Shown here piece by piece: positions 60,801 to 64,000 of a DNA stretch of 64,000 nucleotides; the stretch's first letter is position 1, and each line of letters begins with the position of its first letter. The notes beneath the pieces were generated by a model. That model saw only the letters and a list, made by a program, of their open reading frames with translations. It made no database searches and had not been told where the DNA came from. The stretch is taken from contig JBGVEN010000018.1 in assembly GCA_045120135.1 (NCBI GenBank), forward strand, positions 52,764-116,763, in the 5' to 3' direction. Position numbers and translations under genes: made by a program. The stretch comes from SIG440 sp045120135. GTDB taxonomy: Bacteria; Bacillota; Clostridia; Monoglobales; Monoglobaceae.

Positions 60801-63268
60801 CAAGAGAGATTCAGCTTCTTGATGTTTCCGACCTTGTATCAGCACTGTTTATGAATGATACCATAGGAAGCGTTTATGCAGATAGCGACGAGGATGATGC
60901 TACATGGTATAAAAAGACAGCCGAAGAACTTGGAATGCATACCGAGGAATCGTTTAGTCCTGCCACGGGATCTGATTATCATGGCCATCTCGTATATGAT
61001 GACTCTATATACAATGATCTGTATAACGGAACATTCCGAGTCTCCGGTACAAGCATAACCACTAGTGAAACGGATAATTTATCCATTGAAGAATATAAAC
61101 TTGTTTCAAACGGAAACGATATTTATATCTTCTTTACAAGAATGAACGAGGCACCTGATAAAACAGGTATGGAACTTTATGGTATAAGGTACAAACGCTA
61201 TATTGGCGAAGAAGACGACAACCTTGGCACAGATGTTGATGCCGAAGCTGATGCAAACGTGGGCGAATGGGGCTTTACCGATGCTGTTGCCATTACAGAT
61301 TACGATGCGGTTATAGATGAATTTGATATGTTTATGACCGAGGATAATAAGATAAGCCTTGTATCAAACTTCTACAGACAGTCTATAAACGATACTGGCG
61401 TGATAGAATATAGTCCTAACAAACTTATAGAAATTGATTTTGAGCCTATGGGTTCTGCCAATATCAAATATAATGATATAGCCATTAGGGGAAATACGGT
61501 GCCCGGAAGCATTGTAAATATCGGATTTGATGTTGAAAATCGCGGACTTTACACGCTCAAGGATTATCATCTCAAAGTTGTAGCTGAAAAGAATGGTGCA
61601 GAAGAAGTGTTGTTTGAAGAAACTGTCAGCACACATCTTGATGCGAACGAGAGTGAGCCATACAACATTTCCTGGACTGTTCCCGAAAATCTTGATGGCA
61701 CAACAATCAAAGTAACAGTGAGCGAAGCCAGTGGAGTTGTTCAGGCAAGACCTCAAACAGTTGAGTGCGAACTTTCGGGTGCTCCACATGTGACAATGGA
61801 TTCTCTGAAATTTGAGCTTGAGGATGATGGTCAGCTTATCGTAAGTACAACTGCAACAAACAGCGGTAACACAGCATCAACTGAAACAGATGTAAATATC
61901 TGTGATGAAAATGATAATGTGATTGCAACGGCAAAATTAAAGGCTCTTAATCCGGGCGAGACAGTTGACATAGCGGCTTCCGTTGAACTTAAGAACGAGT
62001 ATTTCGGCAATTTAGGAGTTATGAGTGTCAAAGCTACTGCTGATTTCGGTGAGGACAATACAGTAACTGCCATCGGAGATTACATACCGCTTAAACCCGT
62101 TGTTGCCGAAATAAACGATGGTAAAGAAGCCTTTGATTTGGCGGCAGGAAAAACAAGTACTCTTACCAGTGTTGCTGCGCCTTGGAACAGTCTTGCAGGA
62201 CAGGTAACATATTCGTCTGCTGATGATGAAGTGGCAACTGTTGATGAAAATGGTGTTGTTACAGGTGTAGGAGTTGGAAGCACTCAGATTACAGCTCACT
62301 ATACTGAAAGCGGCATTTCTGATGTTATTAATGTAAACGTGTTGTTATCAGGTTCGTCGGGTGGTTCATCAGGTAGTTCCATTTCTACAAAAACCGAAAA
62401 GAACGAGGATGGTTCTACAACCAAAACAACAACAGATAAAAAGACAGGAACAGTAACCGAAGTTACAACTTATCCTGATGGTGATGTTGTAACTGTTAAA
62501 ACCGAAAAAGACGGTACTGTTACTGCCGAAGTTAAGGCAAATTCTAAAAAGGATGTTATTTTGCCGATAGAACCCACCGCGGATATTATTGTAGTATCTT
62601 TTACCGATGAAAACGGAAGAACAAGATATACCGATGAATTTACAGAAAGCGATGAGGGTATAGCAGTTACAGCAAATGGTAATGTTAAGATTTCGGTAAT
62701 ACAGAGTGAAAGAGCACTCTATACAGATGTTCATAATAATAATCATTGGGCAGCAAAATCTGTAGACTTTGTTGGAGCACTTGGTATTATGAAAGGTATA
62801 GGCGATGACAAGTTTGCACCGGATTCTCATTTGACAAGAGCAATGCTTGTTACAATGCTTTACCGTGCAGATGGCGAACCGGAAGTAGAAACTGTAAATA
62901 GCTTTGGAGATATCAAAGAAAATGCTTGGTATGAAAAAGCAGTTTTGTGGGCTAAGGAAAACGGTATTGTAAACGGTGTAACAGAAACTGAATTTTCACC
63001 GGATAGTGACATTACCCGTGAGCAGATAGCAACCATTATGCATCGCTATGCAAAGTATAAGGGAGATGATGTGGAATCAGGCAAAAATACAAACATTCTT
63101 TCTTACAACGATTCTGACAGTATTTCAGATTATGCAAAGGCTTCTTTGCAGTGGGCAAACGGAATTGGCTTGATTAATGGTAAAACAGAAAGCACATTAA
63201 ATCCGCTTGACAATGCAACAAGAGCTGAAGCTGCAACAATATTTTACAGATTTGTTAAAGCAAACTAA
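54887..63268 (+). CDS. 2793-residue SLH surface protein with Calx-beta, CARDB and Big2 modules
   Basis: A signal peptide (cleavage near AFA-NS, residue 25) is followed by Calx-beta-like repeats (about 30-80, 225-305 and 310-400; for example GISEGEEYFTFLMTEPQG and TNVIITDDEP) with an acidic Glu/Asp-rich insert (about 110-200). A very large central region of unknown fold contains a helical, probably coiled part (about 1365-1460). Near the C-terminus are a CARDB-like domain (about 2195-2280), a Big2 domain (about 2405-2485, YSSADDEVATVDENGVVTG), a Gly/Ser linker and three SLH domains (2610-2793). It is most likely a wall-bound adhesin or structural protein. The ATG at 54887 follows GAGGTG; the GTG within that site is rejected. 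Confidence 0.82.
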   Translation: MFKSRPLVALVLVLSMLLSISAPAFANSEVPYETIGITRQEFDGNIIYFGAPGPVFDENDKVYAFPILRSGDVSQEASVVLRTLDFSALYNKDYSIIGDSIEIIERDKTLIELAMTGEESIIDDSALSNIEDGSQQIGEIIEENSNVLTDDDPDSPDGEVEEETADETVNPEVEKETDNTEETLDESKEYFAVVPEIEIEETSGKSKLALEKEAQTGKTTREVQKTEVYNELGDIVRDEMLGDIFEYVNYSFETVLTFAPGEEVKYVNIRIMDDGISEGEEYFTFLMTEPQGAEISEVTATNVIITDDEPVVLPKITFSSDEYKSKDGMVSVTVKRNGAEYSPATCILETTDGSAIADVHYESIYGEIVFAPYEKEKTVDIIVGGKGDFKLTLSDFTGCEAGALSQATAKIDEGAGIALFAAANDGLEFPITVKDKTYTVKYKSGDIVGEIYDTGYDPHLLVGKYYFSAPDSKGGIFNYSRDNSTGKKPSNEGNYNSFYSGPSTEGDFATGNGQLEYYHSYTKRTGSMYTYSNIGADTKIEGPYYQYLIPHWEQDRTFGNVFVDDSQLSSMDVYDRALNKKALEQGLIGTGVRTGKFSKETSMDSAVQIKDVLNAMCVKVAAVDKYTGRTPKIRTKFYGVVAFYKKYRISVTYPTEKQFITGVNSETGEAVTTGYIPAQVNVNCGAQILGNRENMDIFINDDEKKSNLVFSVSDNRVNGVNGKFGKITGYTIRIGSSSAYINKSYPADYFSFLDSKVKANASTTSLSFTSAAVESVKKKVNSNLDTIPIDKYFSAWIESVQNEKNSQDKTPGVISDGGKAYHQELKFTPIVDYYDVDVTVVKPYTEGTDMNVVLGGFKWQELSLGEHRFHAGDSLDLTGKSYDASYKAEGYEVSVNDGVFNTIRDTKTLVLLPGNKYTIRPVISQINNCIEITRSEGAMKYFEIGNDVFTEEELAPNPEFAGKTILKLHPEKETVLEQMTPEVGKIYYLDVIWKNNRSNKSFTYFPYITDKMTGNKYITNKYYFKARSMPGDNVINLAAYQAKAANVGKYKIKGSVKTSYKPILSNGLEFSKEGAQGYSVIMGSGEREIEQTSVNGVKETVTVVDTVNDITDENGNFECDAIEGFKNVYINLLVTNGTNTEDIINIKLPAKGTNGKEVTVGAEEFCLQYSPNLPYIPEGGISYYYDKSTNNEQIDLRENSIRVFDDNLTIRAVVNSNGRKIKKAVFQIRTTNGIVSSYDAYPEMTGSNVYSCKIDALPEIAYNGDRVSVYLVDEETIDGTEASEAIVYPKVDTGIVFYVENAVIAPKEYSLDDITTVDIPLIGKASPSVNSKLLKIEKTKWADGTGLTFAVNAAGSWTNMPSMTTAQKLKGYKDFKGAVDKAHTTNRQEKVTESRYNNKLTTLSDIISAAEAADSSEDMQTDLDQAMTAAEAYERLYKTHSKQAKDAATALDKSFGTVSAIICFTFDYILNPETQEFKHFRTSFAVGATATVVSTKYSLLGSVPTFINITATIQVNLTNSWTKDGMLSSTDFESYSGNIKSIIDDAAEGTDWETLTDMVIKGKLQAGAGMNGVFSTRGFVDLGLQFETGAREGLLWTAGGGIGFDLFFGSIDINIAKFTQGVGSLKNALHVSFLNDKKIVPLSLRSAARDTTVSNNDDGTSTSDYGAGTDDMSTFGMKMLRGMPEAVNMQPLLNNAADRTRPQILDLGDGRKFVVFIGNRGTDSEPTANDMCLFYSICDENGNWAEPVPVADDGTFDTMPDIVFGTNKENIGIVWADSARELTAEDSLKDKLNTLGISGAIYNLESGTMSDEINFVSDEYFNLAPQVSMVDDKIYVSYMARDIEAVTKDEDILDVAGLYSTMVTVGYDMAAKEVVPRDFVDIKHPAIDDPLTMDYNTLTSKIGDNTYTLATYTVDTDGKIDTASDRELYLSIRDATNGKEYYPIKISSGVTVSVPRLTKLGDEIFLSWLKDTREIQLLDVSDLVSALFMNDTIGSVYADSDEDDATWYKKTAEELGMHTEESFSPATGSDYHGHLVYDDSIYNDLYNGTFRVSGTSITTSETDNLSIEEYKLVSNGNDIYIFFTRMNEAPDKTGMELYGIRYKRYIGEEDDNLGTDVDAEADANVGEWGFTDAVAITDYDAVIDEFDMFMTEDNKISLVSNFYRQSINDTGVIEYSPNKLIEIDFEPMGSANIKYNDIAIRGNTVPGSIVNIGFDVENRGLYTLKDYHLKVVAEKNGAEEVLFEETVSTHLDANESEPYNISWTVPENLDGTTIKVTVSEASGVVQARPQTVECELSGAPHVTMDSLKFELEDDGQLIVSTTATNSGNTASTETDVNICDENDNVIATAKLKALNPGETVDIAASVELKNEYFGNLGVMSVKATADFGEDNTVTAIGDYIPLKPVVAEINDGKEAFDLAAGKTSTLTSVAAPWNSLAGQVTYSSADDEVATVDENGVVTGVGVGSTQITAHYTESGISDVINVNVLLSGSSGGSSGSSISTKTEKNEDGSTTKTTTDKKTGTVTEVTTYPDGDVVTVKTEKDGTVTAEVKANSKKDVILPIEPTADIIVVSFTDENGRTRYTDEFTESDEGIAVTANGNVKISVIQSERALYTDVHNNNHWAAKSVDFVGALGIMKGIGDDKFAPDSHLTRAMLVTMLYRADGEPEVETVNSFGDIKENAWYEKAVLWAKENGIVNGVTETEFSPDSDITREQIATIMHRYAKYKGDDVESGKNTNILSYNDSDSISDYAKASLQWANGIGLINGKTESTLNPLDNATRAEAATIFYRFVKAN

Positions 63269-63288
63269 TACATTTTGTTATTGCTTTT

Positions 63289-63320
63289 AAGGAGTGAGTC
63301 GTAAGGCTCACTCCTTTTTC
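63289..63320 (+). terminator. Terminator of the surface operon
   Basis: AAGGAGTGAG (63289-63298) pairs with CTCACTCCTT (63307-63316) and T residues follow. Confidence 0.88.
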
Positions 63321-63380
63321 ATACCCTATATTAAAATATGATACACCTTAACCAAAGAAAAGGACTTTGAAAAACCTTCG

Positions 63381-63409
63381 TAGACTTTCCTCATCTTCTG
63401 TGGTATGTT
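63381..63409 (+). promoter_or_regulatory. Promoter of the last gene, resembling the recombinase promoter
   Basis: TAGACT (63381-63386), 17 bases, TATGTT (63404-63409), with TG one base before the -10. About 34 of 42 bases of the block at 63370-63410 match 43555-43596, including TCTTCTGTGGTATG. Confidence 0.6.
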
Positions 63410-63453
63410 TGTGTTGCCGAAAAGGTAAATACAAAAATCAGGAGATGAAAATT

Positions 63454-64000
63454 ATGAAGAAAAAAGTATTATGTACGGTAATGGCAGTAACAATACTGCT
63501 GACACAAACTGCATCAGCGGCGCCATGGCAGCTGAGACGGAATCAACTCATATTCGATAGCGAAATTGAATTCATAGGAAATGTAACCTTGCAATTCGCA
63601 TCGGACGGTGGAAGCTTTGTCAGGCCAATAACCAAAAGATATGGCGAAAGCATCAACCTTGAATGTTGTGTCCCGACAAAATACGGATACACATTCAAAG
63701 GATGGTTCACCGACCCTCGAACAAAACAGAATCAGGTAACAACATTCAAATTCACAAAGCCTGATGTACTTTATGCTAAGTGGCAGCCTGACCCACAGGA
63801 GCCTGTAAATCCAAATGACGAAATCATGGCAAAGGACACCTGCTACCTCACCGATGAGGAAACTGTAAAAAGGAACGAAATCATAGAGGAGAAAAATAAA
63901 GCCTACATCGAAGGCTTCGGCTATGTAGCTCCAAGCAAAACTAAAACCATAATCGTAGACTCAGATGGTGATATAAATAAAATGGTCGGCACAATGGAAT
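63454..64000 (+). CDS. Secreted InlB-repeat protein, N-terminal part
   Basis: The frame starts at ATG 63454 (CAGGAGATG upstream) and is still open at the window end after 182 residues. A signal peptide (MKKKVLCTVMAVTILLTQ..., cleavage near ASA) is followed by one InlB/Listeria-Bacteroides repeat (about 40-105: VTLQFASDGGSFV, YTFKGWFTDP, VLYAKWQPD). The rest is charged and ends in a segment with IIVDSDGDINKMVG. Related proteins are cell-surface. No anchor is visible in the part present. Confidence 0.8.
   Translation, partial: MKKKVLCTVMAVTILLTQTASAAPWQLRRNQLIFDSEIEFIGNVTLQFASDGGSFVRPITKRYGESINLECCVPTKYGYTFKGWFTDPRTKQNQVTTFKFTKPDVLYAKWQPDPQEPVNPNDEIMAKDTCYLTDEETVKRNEIIEEKNKAYIEGFGYVAPSKTKTIIVDSDGDINKMVGTME

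Overview
The window is about 64 kb of AT-rich (roughly 40-45% G+C by eye) chromosome from a low-GC Gram-positive anaerobe, most probably a gut-type member of class Clostridia. The signs are strong AGGAGG ribosome sites, TTGACA-N17-TATAAT promoters, an oxygen-defence set built on rubrerythrins, ferritin and a PerR-type Fur protein, class I two-subunit fumarase, S-layer-homology (SLH) surface proteins, dockerin and cohesin modules, and sporulation-associated genes (GerW/YtfJ and a SpoIID/LytB protein). Genus cannot be fixed from sequence reading alone.

Positions 1-40,230 are mostly core genome. On the minus strand lie a Cof-type HAD phosphatase, metA and the start of a CpXC protein (1-1924). 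The plus strand then carries rpsU-yqeY-yqeG, an endonuclease IV-like barrel, an M24 peptidase and efp (2182-5916), a CD1247-like zinc-ribbon protein, a ZIP transporter, and the rubrerythrin / PerR-like / reverse-rubrerythrin / ferritin cluster (7477-9743). A small surface operon follows: a dockerin protein, a cohesin-like protein and a cohesin-like-SLH anchor (9950-12644). After it come an amidohydrolase, a GH20-like glycosidase, fumarase with a YeiH transporter and a DUF89 protein, the minus-strand SpoIID/LytB-queA-tgt and yajC-TIGR04086 genes, lysine and diaminopimelate synthesis (asd, dapA, dapB plus an ECF S component), an NhaC antiporter, a GH29 fucosidase, and an M50-scpA-scpB-DUF2953-gerW-polA-coaE-SLT-M18 run.

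Positions 40,084-44,650 form a genomic island edge: tRNA-Leu, an initiator tRNA whose 3' half and terminator are duplicated 270 bp away around a highly foldable 168-nt element, then a mobilisation module (HTH protein, oriT-like region, MobL-type relaxase, a ribbon-helix-helix gene with an in-frame TGA) and a tyrosine recombinase preceded by a leader peptide overlapping an attenuator. Directly downstream of the recombinase a 250-bp segment (44,625-44,874) is bounded by perfect 20-bp inverted repeats and contains an outward promoter facing away from the next gene, plus a terminator. This looks like a phase-variable promoter switch controlling a SLOG-family gene, and is the strongest candidate for an undescribed system.

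Positions 45,500-64,000 hold a serine/threonine symporter (SstT), an AgrA/AgrC-type LytTR/GHKL two-component pair, and a 14-kb operon of exported proteins: a 1556-aa 5'-nucleotidase with beta-helix, InlB-type and SLH modules, a DUF3089 lipoprotein, and a 2793-aa Calx-beta/CARDB/Big2/SLH protein. Two CAAATTACGACA repeats exactly 21 bp apart sit just upstream of this operon, the geometry expected for a LytTR regulator. The window ends inside another secreted InlB-repeat protein whose promoter closely resembles the recombinase promoter region 20 kb away.
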